Shown here piece by piece: positions 16,125 through 24,695 of a DNA stretch of 43,296 nt. Made by a program: the position numbers and the translations under genes. The stretch lies in the NCBI GenBank assembly GCA_021849745.1, contig JAJZSN010000017.1, positions 1-43,296 of the forward strand, given 5' to 3'. This DNA is from Bacillota bacterium (GTDB lineage: Bacteria; Bacillota; GCA-003054495; Carboxydocellales; JAJZSN01). Each line of letters begins with the position of its first letter. The stretch's first letter is position 1. The notes beneath the pieces were generated by a model. That model made no database searches, was not told where the DNA came from, and worked only from the letters and a program-made list of their open reading frames with translations.

Positions 16125-16739
16125 ATGCCACGATATGGAATGGTAGTTGATTTAAAAAGGTGTGTGGGGTGTAATGCCTGTACCGTTGCTTGTAAAGCAG
16201 AACATGGCACTCCACCAGGTATTTTTTTTACGAAGGTATTTGAACAGGTCACAGGGAAGTTCCCGATTGTCCACAAGAAGTATGTTCCCAATTTGTGTTA
16301 CCATTGCACGGATGCTCCATGTAATAAGGTTTGCCCCACAGGAGCCTCCCATTCCAGAGAGGATGGAATTGTCCTAGTGGATGATAACCAGTGTATAGGC
16401 TGTAGGGCTTGTTATGTAGCTTGTCCCTATAAGAACCGGTACTTTTTACCTAAGGGTCATTTGAAAAAGGGCTACTTCGGTGGAAAACTGACTCCCTTTG
16501 AAGAGAAGAAATATAGCAAATACCAAGAAGGTACTGTCATTAAGTGCACATTTTGTGCCGATAGAGTAGATGCCGGACAGAAACCTGCCTGTGTTGTTAC
16601 TTGCATTGCGGCGGCTAGAATCTTTGGCGATCTGGATGACCCACAAAGTGAGATTAGCCGCTTAATCAGGCAACGAGGGGGGAGTCAGCCACTATCTGAC
16701 ATGAATACCGAGCCTGCGGTTTATTATTTGGAGGGATGA
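16125..16739 (+). CDS. Four-cluster ferredoxin subunit of the Mo oxidoreductase (PadC/DmsB-like)
   Basis: Electron-transfer subunit with four [4Fe-4S] motifs: CVGCNACTVAC near the N-terminus, CYHCTDAPCNKVC, CIGCRACYVAC, and CTFCADR with later cysteines (ACVVTC). The 204 residues match DmsB/PsrB/PadC subunits. The start at 16125 gives proper spacing to GAAGGGGG; the ATG at 16119 directly abuts it. It would carry electrons between the catalytic subunit and the membrane subunit encoded next, whose start is close to this gene's stop codon. Confidence 0.93.
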   Translation: MPRYGMVVDLKRCVGCNACTVACKAEHGTPPGIFFTKVFEQVTGKFPIVHKKYVPNLCYHCTDAPCNKVCPTGASHSREDGIVLVDDNQCIGCRACYVACPYKNRYFLPKGHLKKGYFGGKLTPFEEKKYSKYQEGTVIKCTFCADRVDAGQKPACVVTCIAAARIFGDLDDPQSEISRLIRQRGGSQPLSDMNTEPAVYYLEG

Positions 16740-16741
16740 AG

Positions 16742-17647
16742 ATGAATAATATTCCTTTGGTGAACGATGAGTTTGTAATGGGCTTTCGTAAACAAACGGA
16801 ATGGGCCTGGCTAATTGCTACTGCTTTTCTATTGGGGAAAATCGGTGGTGGGATGTTTCTGGTGGCCATGTTTTTAGACAATCCCTTGGGAGGATTGTGG
16901 GGGTTGCTTGTGGTAGCAGTAGGAAAAAGTGCGGCACATTTAATGTACCTGGGAAGGCCGGAACGGTTCTGGCGGGTGCTCATGAGGCCTCATAGCTCTT
17001 GGATATCAAGAGGAATCTGGTCGATGATTTCATTTATTGTCTTTGGTTTGCTTTATCTGGCGCCTTCATTTTCCTGGCTGTCCTGGCTTTCCGTAGGGAC
17101 AGATGGGGTTTTGTTTCAGATCATCATGGTCTTGGCAGCTTTAGCGGCTTTGCTGGTTATGGTCTATGATGGTTTTGTGATGAATTCTTCCCCGGCAATT
17201 TCTTTGTGGAACTCAGCCCTTTTGCCTATACTTTGCCTTTTCTATTCCTTATTAGCCGGAATTTCGATTAATCTTTACTTTATTGGCTTAACTGGAAAAG
17301 CAACCACTACCGGCTTGGCAATGATTAAAAATCTTGAGATAGGTTTTATTGCTTTAAACTTTATAATCGTTGTTACCTATATTCTATCTATGGTCAATGC
17401 TAATGTAGCTAGTAAGGAGAGTATCAGGCTTTTGTTAAAGGGGCCATATTCTATCGCCTTTTTTGGCGGGGTTATTCTGGTTGGCTTTGTTTTAACCTTG
17501 ATGTTCTCCCTTTTCCTAATGGGAGGTATTAGCCTGGGGCTTTTGTTAGGGTTAGTGGCTGCCGACCTAATCGGTCACTTCTTTATCTTCTTTCTTCTGT
17601 TAAGAGTTGGCGTGTATTGCCCAATCCTTGGCAAGCTTTCCTATTAG
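16742..17647 (+). CDS. NrfD/PsrC-like membrane anchor subunit (PadD-like)
   Basis: Polytopic membrane protein of 301 residues with about eight hydrophobic helices. It resembles NrfD/PsrC/PadD, which exchange electrons with menaquinone and carry no heme. The start at 16742 is preferred because GGAGGG precedes it by 6-7 bases; ATG 16736 overlaps the previous stop as ATGA. The helix near residues 20-45 (LIATAFLLGKIGGGMFLV) and the following HLMYLGRPERFWR segment are typical of the family. It indicates that electrons from the Mo enzyme go to the quinone pool. Confidence 0.9.
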   Translation: MNNIPLVNDEFVMGFRKQTEWAWLIATAFLLGKIGGGMFLVAMFLDNPLGGLWGLLVVAVGKSAAHLMYLGRPERFWRVLMRPHSSWISRGIWSMISFIVFGLLYLAPSFSWLSWLSVGTDGVLFQIIMVLAALAALLVMVYDGFVMNSSPAISLWNSALLPILCLFYSLLAGISINLYFIGLTGKATTTGLAMIKNLEIGFIALNFIIVVTYILSMVNANVASKESIRLLLKGPYSIAFFGGVILVGFVLTLMFSLFLMGGISLGLLLGLVAADLIGHFFIFFLLLRVGVYCPILGKLSY

Positions 17648-17674
17648 TTTATTAATCTGTGAGGAGTGATAAGA

Positions 17675-19021
17675 ATGTTGGATTTGCGAATTCTTAATGG
17701 AACCCTGGTAATTCCGGGAACCGGCTTAGTTAATGCCGGGGTTGGGATAAAAGATGGTAAGGTTTTAATGTTGGCGGCTAATGACCAGATTCCTGAGGCC
17801 AAGGAAACCATCGATGCTAAGGGTAAGCATGTATTTCCAGGATTAGTTGATCCCCATATTCATCTAGGTATCTTCAGTAACTTTGCTGATGAATGTGTCA
17901 CTGAAACCAGGGCCGCCCTTGCCGGCGGGGTCACAACAGTTGGAGTATTTGTAGGTGGTGGAGACTCCTATTTAGGTATGGTTGATGAGATGCTGGAAAC
18001 TATGAAAACCAGGATTTCCACCGACCTGTTTATGCACCTGAGTATTTTTACTCCTGAGCAGCTTGCAGAACTACCACAATACATTGAAAAATACGGAATC
18101 TCCTCCTACAAGTTTTATATGTGTGGAGTTAAAGGGGTTTTCCCAGGAGTTTCCGATGGTTTTTTCCTGCAGGGGTTAAAGGAAATTGCCCGACTGGGTG
18201 ATAAATTTACCGCTTGTGTTCACTGTGAGGATCAGTCTATGGTGGATCTTGCCTTTGAAAAGGTGGCTTCTGAAAAGCCTGATGGCACTTTGGCTGACTG
18301 GACTGAAGCCGGCTCTGCAGAGGCCGAGGAGGCCGCCGTGCTTAGGGCTTGCTATTTAGCTGAGAAGTCAGGGGCAAGACTCTATCTCGTCCATATGTCC
18401 TCAGGGGCCGGTGCTAAAATGGCTGCTAAGGTTAAGAAGAAAAATGTTTTTGTAGAGACCACTTCTGCGTATCTTTCAGTAAACAACCAAGACTCTGTAG
18501 GTGTCTTGGCCAAAATGCTGCCTCCCATCAAAAGCCCAAAGGATCTGGAAGAATTATGGGAGGCAGTTGCTGATAATGTCATCGATACCTTTGGGACCGA
18601 TAATGTTTCCATGAATAAAGAAATAAAGGGAGCCGAAAAAGGTTTAATCAATGCCATGCCCGGCTATCCCATCCTGCAAACTCATTTTTCAGCAATCCTT
18701 CATGAGGGCTATCACAAAAGGAAAATACCTCTTGAGAAAATTGCCGAGAAAGGTTCAATGAATCCCGCTAAGATTTTTGGCATTTATCCTCAGAAGGGTA
18801 CTATTGCTGTAGGAAGCGATGCGGACCTGGTAATTGTAGATGTTGACAAAGAGGTTAAGGTTGACCCTGCTCAACTTCACTCTTTTGGGGATTTTTCCCT
18901 GCACCAAGGTAAGGTTTTCAAGGGCTGGCCGGTTATGACCATCAAAAATGGGGTTATTGCCGTTGATGAAAACAACATCTTGGTGGAACCAGGCTCCGGG
19001 AAATATCTGCGCCGAGTCTAG
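17675..19021 (+). CDS. Dihydropyrimidinase/hydantoinase-type cyclic amidohydrolase
   Basis: Amidohydrolase of 448 residues that opens a cyclic amide (hydantoin, dihydropyrimidine, allantoin or similar ring). All expected binuclear metal ligands are visible: HxH in DPHIHLG, the carboxylated Lys in SYKFYMCG, His in CVHCED, His in LVHMSS, and Asp in DTFGTDN. The usual DH pair of D-hydantoinases and allantoinases is here DN, so the substrate pocket may differ. The ATG at 17675 follows GAGGAG by 8 bases. It lies within a tight operon between the NrfD-like and oxidoreductase gamma genes, so its product or substrate should belong to the same pathway. No equivalent is present in the known phenylacetate (pad) cluster. 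Confidence 0.9.
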   Translation: MLDLRILNGTLVIPGTGLVNAGVGIKDGKVLMLAANDQIPEAKETIDAKGKHVFPGLVDPHIHLGIFSNFADECVTETRAALAGGVTTVGVFVGGGDSYLGMVDEMLETMKTRISTDLFMHLSIFTPEQLAELPQYIEKYGISSYKFYMCGVKGVFPGVSDGFFLQGLKEIARLGDKFTACVHCEDQSMVDLAFEKVASEKPDGTLADWTEAGSAEAEEAAVLRACYLAEKSGARLYLVHMSSGAGAKMAAKVKKKNVFVETTSAYLSVNNQDSVGVLAKMLPPIKSPKDLEELWEAVADNVIDTFGTDNVSMNKEIKGAEKGLINAMPGYPILQTHFSAILHEGYHKRKIPLEKIAEKGSMNPAKIFGIYPQKGTIAVGSDADLVIVDVDKEVKVDPAQLHSFGDFSLHQGKVFKGWPVMTIKNGVIAVDENNILVEPGSGKYLRRV

Positions 19022-19078
19022 GTGACTGGATTGAGCTAAAAACCCAGGGAGAGATCTATTTGGGGGGAGGTCTATTGT

Positions 19079-19615
19079 ATGTTGGAAATTCGTTTTCAGG
19101 GCCGAGGCGGCCAGGGTGCACAGACAGCCGGTTATATCCTGGCCGAAGCCTTTTTTCAAACGGGAAAATATGTGCAAGCCTTTTCTACCTATGGAGGAGC
19201 CAGAAGGGGAACTCCGGTTAGCACCTTCATTCGGGTAGATGATAAACCAATCAGGCTAAGGTGTGATATTGAGAAGCCTAATGTGGTAGTCTGTTTTGAT
19301 CCGAGCCTATTAACGGGAAATGTCCTTAATGGGGCAGATGAAAACACCATTGTGTTAATTAATTCCCAAAAGTCGCGCGAATATTTTAGGGAATACGGAA
19401 ATTTTAAGCTTTACACCATCGATGGTTTGGATATTGCCAGAAAAAACAATTTAGGCAGAATAGTTAATTCGGCGCTAATCGGAGCCTTTGCCAAGTTGCT
19501 TAATGCCCCTGAATTAAAGGTGGTTGAACAGGTGGTGGAAGAATTAAGCCCTGTTAAAAAGGCTGAAAATATTCGGGCTTGTCAGGACGGATATCTACAG
19601 GTAGCCGGGGCTTAG
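19079..19615 (+). CDS. 2-oxoacid:ferredoxin oxidoreductase, gamma subunit (PadE/PorG-like)
   Basis: A 178-residue protein of the POR gamma domain family, beginning with RFQGRGGQGAQTAGYILAEA, the family hallmark near the N-terminus. GYGGARRG-type segment appears as STYGGARRGTPVS. It pairs with the alpha and beta subunits further along and contacts CoA or the acid substrate in the assembled enzyme. GGGGGGAGG precedes the start. Gene order gamma, fused flavoprotein/ferredoxin, alpha, beta recalls phenylglyoxylate:acceptor oxidoreductase. Confidence 0.92.
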   Translation: MLEIRFQGRGGQGAQTAGYILAEAFFQTGKYVQAFSTYGGARRGTPVSTFIRVDDKPIRLRCDIEKPNVVVCFDPSLLTGNVLNGADENTIVLINSQKSREYFREYGNFKLYTIDGLDIARKNNLGRIVNSALIGAFAKLLNAPELKVVEQVVEELSPVKKAENIRACQDGYLQVAGA

Positions 19616-19628
19616 AGGGGGGATATAG

Positions 19629-21314
19629 GTGGAGGTTCTAAAGAAAGAAATACCAACTATATGGACTACCGGCTGGACTGACATAATGAATACCGGTACT
19701 TGGCGCAGTGCTATGCCGATATATCAGAAGCGAAAATCTCCCTGTCAGGATATTTGTCCGGTAAATGGTGAGATTCCAACCTGGCTACAAAATCTAAAGA
19801 GCGAAAACCTCGAAGAGGCTTGGTTGGAAATAGTAGCTAAAAATCCTTTTCCTGCGGTGACAGGAAGGGTATGTCACCACCCTTGTGAGAGTAAATGTAA
19901 TCGGAAAGAATACGATGGAGAAGTTGGCATAAATTCTCTGGAACAATTTTTGGGTGACCTGGCCATAGAAAAGGGCTGGTCTTTGCCTAAGCCCAGCCAA
20001 GAGATGGAGGAACGGGTGGCTGTCATCGGGGGAGGCCCGGCAGGCTTAAGCTGTGCCTATCAGTTGCGGAAAGCAGGCTACCAAGTAACAATTTTCGAGG
20101 AGCAACCCGAATTAGGGGGGCTTTTACGGTTCGCTATTCCAGAGTATCGACTGCCTAAGGCTGTGTTGGCCAAGGAGCTTGAGCGTTTGCTGGAGCTTGG
20201 CTTTAATGTGGAGTTAAACAGGAAAATTATCACCAAAGAGGACTTTGAGCAGTTACGAAGAGAGTACTCAGCTGTGTTTGTGGCAGTTGGCGCTTACAAA
20301 GCCAAAAGTCTTCCCCAGTTGGAAAATACCGCTATGAAGGTTTGGTTTTGCCTGGATTTTTTAGCTCAGGTGAAAAAAGGTGAGAAACCTGACATAGGCC
20401 GGAAGGTAGTAGTAATTGGCGGGGGTAATGCAGCCATTGATTCGGCAAGAACGGCGCTAAGACTGGGAGCCAAGGTTAAAGTATTGTCCTTGGAGGATAG
20501 AGCCGATCTGCCTGCCATTAATACTGAGGTTGTCGATGGAGAAAGAGAAGGCATTATTTATTACCATGGAGCAATGGTTACCGGTGTTGAACCTATAGGG
20601 ACTGATTCCTATATGCTGAAATGTGTTAAGGTGGTCTTTAAGCCCAGCGATACCGACAGGTTTCCAAAAACCGTGGTGCTAAAAGATACGGAGTTCGAGC
20701 TTCAGGCTGACAGTGTGATCTTAGCTATTGGTCAAGAACCGGACACAACGCCATTTCCCTCCGAGTTGGTATCCGCTGTGGGGTTACTGGGAAGTGGTCT
20801 GATGGAGAATCAAGGATTATTTGTCGGCGGTGATAGTTCTTCTCTAAACCGCTATGTATCTGCCGCTATTGCCGATGGCAAAAATCAGGCCAGCAAGATA
20901 ATTGAGTATATGAAGGGTAATAAAGGGGCGAGTGAAGGAAATCAGAATGAGCAGGTTAATCAAACTGTAGACAGTGAACCGGTAAAGTTTTCCGAGGTCA
21001 ACACCTTCTATTTTCCCATTATGCCTAAAGTCAACAGGGAGATAAGAAGTGAGTCTAATAGCTTATCCGGGTTTGCAGAAATCAAGGCTGGTCTATCTCA
21101 AGCAGAAGCTATTCAGGAATCCTCTCGTTGTTTTAGCTGTGGTCATTGTATAAGCTGCAATAACTGTTTTTATTTTTGCCCGGATCAGGCAGTTGTCAAA
21201 AATTCTGATCTATGTGGGGAATATCATATTTTGGAACAGTACTGTAAGGGCTGTGGTCTATGTGTAGAAGAGTGTCCAAGGGGAGCTGTTACCTTAAAGG
21301 AGGAAGCAAGATGA
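19629..21314 (+). CDS. GltD-like NAD(P)/FAD oxidoreductase fused to a 2x[4Fe-4S] ferredoxin (PadH-PadF-like fusion)
   Basis: Electron-transfer subunit of 561 residues starting with GTG. The N-terminus has the Fer4_20 cysteines of glutamate synthase small subunits (Cys39, 43, 82, 86, 90). A FAD site (RVAVIGGGPAGL, about 129-140) and an NAD(P) site (KVVVIGGGNAAIDSA, about 257-271) follow. After a linker of about 60 residues, the last 60 residues form a POR delta-type ferredoxin with CFSCGHCISCNNC and CKGCGLCVEECP. In the known phenylglyoxylate oxidoreductase the GltD-like protein (PadH) and the ferredoxin (PadF) are separate, so this looks like a fusion of the two. It would link 2-oxoacid oxidation to NAD(P). 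The stop overlaps the next ATG. Confidence 0.92.
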   Translation: MEVLKKEIPTIWTTGWTDIMNTGTWRSAMPIYQKRKSPCQDICPVNGEIPTWLQNLKSENLEEAWLEIVAKNPFPAVTGRVCHHPCESKCNRKEYDGEVGINSLEQFLGDLAIEKGWSLPKPSQEMEERVAVIGGGPAGLSCAYQLRKAGYQVTIFEEQPELGGLLRFAIPEYRLPKAVLAKELERLLELGFNVELNRKIITKEDFEQLRREYSAVFVAVGAYKAKSLPQLENTAMKVWFCLDFLAQVKKGEKPDIGRKVVVIGGGNAAIDSARTALRLGAKVKVLSLEDRADLPAINTEVVDGEREGIIYYHGAMVTGVEPIGTDSYMLKCVKVVFKPSDTDRFPKTVVLKDTEFELQADSVILAIGQEPDTTPFPSELVSAVGLLGSGLMENQGLFVGGDSSSLNRYVSAAIADGKNQASKIIEYMKGNKGASEGNQNEQVNQTVDSEPVKFSEVNTFYFPIMPKVNREIRSESNSLSGFAEIKAGLSQAEAIQESSRCFSCGHCISCNNCFYFCPDQAVVKNSDLCGEYHILEQYCKGCGLCVEECPRGAVTLKEEAR

Positions 21315-22462
21315 CGGCACATCGAAAACTATTAAGTGGCAACCATGCCGTATCATACGGGGTGATGCTTGCTAAGCCAAAGGTAATACCGGTCTATCCC
21401 ATAACTCCTCAGACACCCATCTTGGAAAAAATAACTGAGCTGCAGACTGCCGGAGAGTTAGATGCCGACATAATGACGGCTGAATCAGAGCATTCTGCTA
21501 TGGCGGCCTGTATAACAGCTTCTCTGACTGGAGTTAGAGTCTTTACAGCTACAGCTTCCCAAGGCCTGATGCTTATGCATGAGATGCTTCATTATGCCTC
21601 TGGGGCCAGAGCGCCAATTATTATGGCCAATGTTAATCGGACCATTGGTTCACCTTGGGCCTTTTGGCCTGACCAAACAGATAGCCTGGCGCAAAGAGAT
21701 TGTGGTTGGATTCAATATTACTGTGAAACAGGGCAAGAGTCCCTGGATACGGTAATCCAAGCCTTTAAAGTTGCCGAGCAGGTGATGCTGCCGGCCATGG
21801 TTATTCACGAAGCCTTTTATGTTTCCCATTCGGTTGAACCGGTGGAAATCCCAGGACAGGAAACGGTCGATGAATATTTGCCGCCATTTACCCCTGAGCA
21901 CCGGTTAGACCCGGCTATTGGCGAATCTTGGGGAAATGTTGTCAACCAGGAAATGTATTATCGCCATCGACAGGATATGGGGCGGGCCATGGAGCATGTT
22001 TGTGACCTTGCCCAAAAGGCTGACCAAGCCTGGCAAGAGCTAACCGGCCGGGGATACGGGATAATGGAAGAGTATTGTTGTGATGATGCCAAGGTGGTTT
22101 TGGCTACAATGGGAGGATTAGCGGGCACTGCCAGAGAGGCTGTTGATATACTTAGGCAAAAAGGATTAAAGGTTGGCTTACTCAAAGTTAAGTTATTTAG
22201 ACCTTTTCCTGTCTTTCAGGTGAGAAAAATCCTCAGCGCAATACCGAAAGTCATTGTTATGGACCGAAACTATGCACCTGGCACAGGTGGTTTTCTCCAT
22301 CAAGAGATTAAAGCCGCCTTATATGGTTTAGCCAACAGCCCTGAGGTCCATGGATATCTCGTTGGGGTGGGTGGTGTCAATGTTTCACCCGAAAACATAA
22401 TGGACTTAGTTAATAGGGCTATGGCAGAAACCGCTTTCCCTGAATCTGTATGGGTGGGGTGA
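21311..22462 (+). CDS. 2-oxoacid:ferredoxin oxidoreductase, alpha subunit (PadG/PorA-like)
   Basis: A 383-residue alpha subunit with the pyrimidine-binding domain (YPITPQTPILEKI near residues 31-43) and EHSAMAACITASLTGVRVFTATASQGL, the classical POR alpha segment. The C-terminal domain II contains VMDRNYAPGTGGF. ATG 21311 overlaps the previous stop (ATGA) and follows AAGGAGG by 8 bases. With the beta subunit it forms the thiamine diphosphate catalytic core that decarboxylates a 2-oxoacid to an acyl-CoA. The substrate could be aryl glyoxylate, pyruvate or a branched 2-oxoacid. Confidence 0.94.
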   Translation: MTAHRKLLSGNHAVSYGVMLAKPKVIPVYPITPQTPILEKITELQTAGELDADIMTAESEHSAMAACITASLTGVRVFTATASQGLMLMHEMLHYASGARAPIIMANVNRTIGSPWAFWPDQTDSLAQRDCGWIQYYCETGQESLDTVIQAFKVAEQVMLPAMVIHEAFYVSHSVEPVEIPGQETVDEYLPPFTPEHRLDPAIGESWGNVVNQEMYYRHRQDMGRAMEHVCDLAQKADQAWQELTGRGYGIMEEYCCDDAKVVLATMGGLAGTAREAVDILRQKGLKVGLLKVKLFRPFPVFQVRKILSAIPKVIVMDRNYAPGTGGFLHQEIKAALYGLANSPEVHGYLVGVGGVNVSPENIMDLVNRAMAETAFPESVWVG

Positions 22463-22463
22463 G

Positions 22464-23333
22464 ATGATGATTAGTTATAACATTCCGGAAGAAAAGGTAT
22501 TTTTGTCAGGTCACAATGCTTGTCCCGGCTGTGGTGAGGCCCTGGCTTTGCGCTATATTTTAAACACCTTAGGGCCGGAAACCGTAGGTGTGGTACCACC
22601 TTCCTGCATAGCAATTATTTCCGGGCCTCAACCTTATAGCTCAATGAGAATACCGGTATACCAAACTACCCTTGAAGCCAGTGCTGCTTCAGCCGCTGGA
22701 ATCAAAAGGGCCTTAGATGTCCAAGGTAAGACCCAAGTAAATGTTGTGGCCTTGGCTGGAGACGGAGGAACCTATGATATAGGCTTTCAGGCCCTATCGG
22801 CTGCTGCCGAAAGAAATGAAGATATTATCTATATTTGCCTGGACAATGAAGGTTACATGAATACCGGCGCCCAAAAAAGCTCGGCAACACCGTGGCTGGC
22901 CTATACAACCTCCACACCTGGGGGTAAGCCAACAGGCAAAAAAAATGTGGCTGAGATTATGGCAGCCCATGAAATACCCTATGTTGCCACTGCCACAGTA
23001 GGGTTTCCTGATGACCTAACTGCCAAAATTCGCAAAGCCAAAGAAATGAAGGGCATGCGCTTTATCGTGGTTTTGACTCCTTGCCTTGCAGGTTGGGGTG
23101 TTCCCGACAGCCAAGCGGTGAGAGTATCTAGGCTGGCTGTCGATACTGGAATTTTTCCCTTATATGAAGTAGAAAACGGGCGCAAATATACATTAAACTG
23201 GGAGCCAAGGGGTATTCCGGTGGACACCTATCTGAGAACCCAATCCAGATATAAACACCTGACAGCCGACCAGATTGAGGAAATTCAGCAGGAAGTAAAC
23301 CGGAACATGACCTATCTCCGGGAGAAACAATAG
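22464..23333 (+). CDS. 2-oxoacid:ferredoxin oxidoreductase, beta subunit (PadI/PorB-like)
   Basis: A 289-residue thiamine diphosphate-binding beta subunit. The TPP motif begins GDGGTYDIG and ends in NEGYMNTG about 30 residues later; Cys residues in HNACPGCGEALA and the later LTPCLAGW are the expected [4Fe-4S] ligands of PorB-type subunits. The start is two bases after the alpha stop, so the two are co-translated. It completes the gamma-delta-alpha-beta set and needs no partner from elsewhere. Confidence 0.95.
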   Translation: MMISYNIPEEKVFLSGHNACPGCGEALALRYILNTLGPETVGVVPPSCIAIISGPQPYSSMRIPVYQTTLEASAASAAGIKRALDVQGKTQVNVVALAGDGGTYDIGFQALSAAAERNEDIIYICLDNEGYMNTGAQKSSATPWLAYTTSTPGGKPTGKKNVAEIMAAHEIPYVATATVGFPDDLTAKIRKAKEMKGMRFIVVLTPCLAGWGVPDSQAVRVSRLAVDTGIFPLYEVENGRKYTLNWEPRGIPVDTYLRTQSRYKHLTADQIEEIQQEVNRNMTYLREKQ

Positions 23334-23375
23334 GGACGACAAGGAGGAATTTATTGGGGGAGGGAGAATTAAACA

Positions 23376-24590
23376 ATGAGGGAAATGATTTGTTTGGAAG
23401 AAGCTCAAGAGCTTGTATTAAATAAAGTTGTTCGCCTGCCTGCCGAGAAGGTTAACTTGCCGGATGCCTGGCAGAGGACGCTGGCTGAGGATGTTTTTTC
23501 CGAGGTCGATCTGCCCCCTTTTAATCGTTCCCCTTTAGACGGTTATGCCGTGAGATCCGTTGACACCCAAAACGCTACTCCATCTACACCTGCGCAATTA
23601 GTTGTCACTGAAGAAGTCCCGGCCGGTTGTATAGCCATGGGAGAACTTATGTCCGGCACGGCGGTTAAAATCATGACAGGAGCTCCTATCCCCCGGGGGG
23701 CAGATGCGGTGATTAGGTTTGAGGATACCGAGGAAGAAACCTTTAGCGTAAAAATATTCAATCCCTTGCTAGCGGGTGATAATATCTCCAGGGCCGGGGA
23801 AGATGTAAAAAAAGGGGAATTAATTCTTCCCAAAGGAGTAAACCTAAGCCCGGCGGCCCTAGGTTTACTGGCGGCCGTTGGACAAGGTCAGGTTCAGGTG
23901 GTGCGGCGGCCCAGAGTGGCTATCTTCAGCACTGGTGATGAACTGGTGGATATCGGGGAACCATTACCTGCGGGGAAAATTCGCAACAGTAATCTCTACC
24001 TACTTGCTGCTGCCGTAAAAGCGGCAGGTGGTGAACCTGTACTATTGGGGATTGTGCCTGATCGGTTGGCGGAAACCGGTGTCAAGTTTCACGAAGCTTT
24101 AGCTGCCGCCGATCTGGTAATCAGCACCGGTGGGGTTTCGGTTGGAGATTACGATATGGTTCATGATGCTTTAAAGCAGATAGGGGCAAAAATTCTTTTC
24201 TGGAAGGTGGCTGTTAAGCCCGGCACTCCCGTTGTTGCGGCTGAGAGCAAAGGTAAGCTTATCTTCGGCCTGTCCGGGAATCCGGCCGGTGCCGGTATTA
24301 TTTTCGAGGTTCTGGTGAAACCGGTGATTAGGAAACTGGTTGGGGAACGGCAGGTGTTACCTGGAAAAGCATTGGCTCGTTTAGATGGTGAATTCCCTAA
24401 AAAAAGTGGGATGAGGCGTCTTCTGCGTGGGCGGGTGTACCAGCAGGGGGAAGGGCTAAGGGTGAGTCTTACCGGGAAACAAAACCCCGGAGTTCTCAAA
24501 TCTTTACTTAATTGTAATGCTCTTATTGATGTCCCTGCCGGTTCCGGTGCTTTGGCATCCGAGAAACAAGTAGACATTTGGTTGATATAG
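23376..24590 (+). CDS. moeA: Molybdopterin molybdotransferase MoeA
   Basis: Inserts molybdate (or tungstate) into adenylated molybdopterin. The 404 residues contain the MoeA N-terminal domains (FNRSPLDGYAV, about 49-59; IMTGAPIPRGADAV, about 98-111), the MoCF domain (FSTGDEL, TGGVSVGDYD, VKPGTP and FGLSGNPAGA) and the C-terminal domain IV. RBS GGGGGAGGGA precedes it. As the last gene of the operon, 42 bases after the beta subunit, it probably serves the Mo enzymes encoded upstream. Confidence 0.95.
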   Translation: MREMICLEEAQELVLNKVVRLPAEKVNLPDAWQRTLAEDVFSEVDLPPFNRSPLDGYAVRSVDTQNATPSTPAQLVVTEEVPAGCIAMGELMSGTAVKIMTGAPIPRGADAVIRFEDTEEETFSVKIFNPLLAGDNISRAGEDVKKGELILPKGVNLSPAALGLLAAVGQGQVQVVRRPRVAIFSTGDELVDIGEPLPAGKIRNSNLYLLAAAVKAAGGEPVLLGIVPDRLAETGVKFHEALAAADLVISTGGVSVGDYDMVHDALKQIGAKILFWKVAVKPGTPVVAAESKGKLIFGLSGNPAGAGIIFEVLVKPVIRKLVGERQVLPGKALARLDGEFPKKSGMRRLLRGRVYQQGEGLRVSLTGKQNPGVLKSLLNCNALIDVPAGSGALASEKQVDIWLI

Positions 24591-24695
24591 GAGTCATATA
24601 GTTTCAGGATAATAATCCGGAGCATGTGGGGCTATTTTTCCATTAGCTGCATAACTCCTGAAGGGTATCAGCAATTACTTCGAGGGAGGTAGTTT

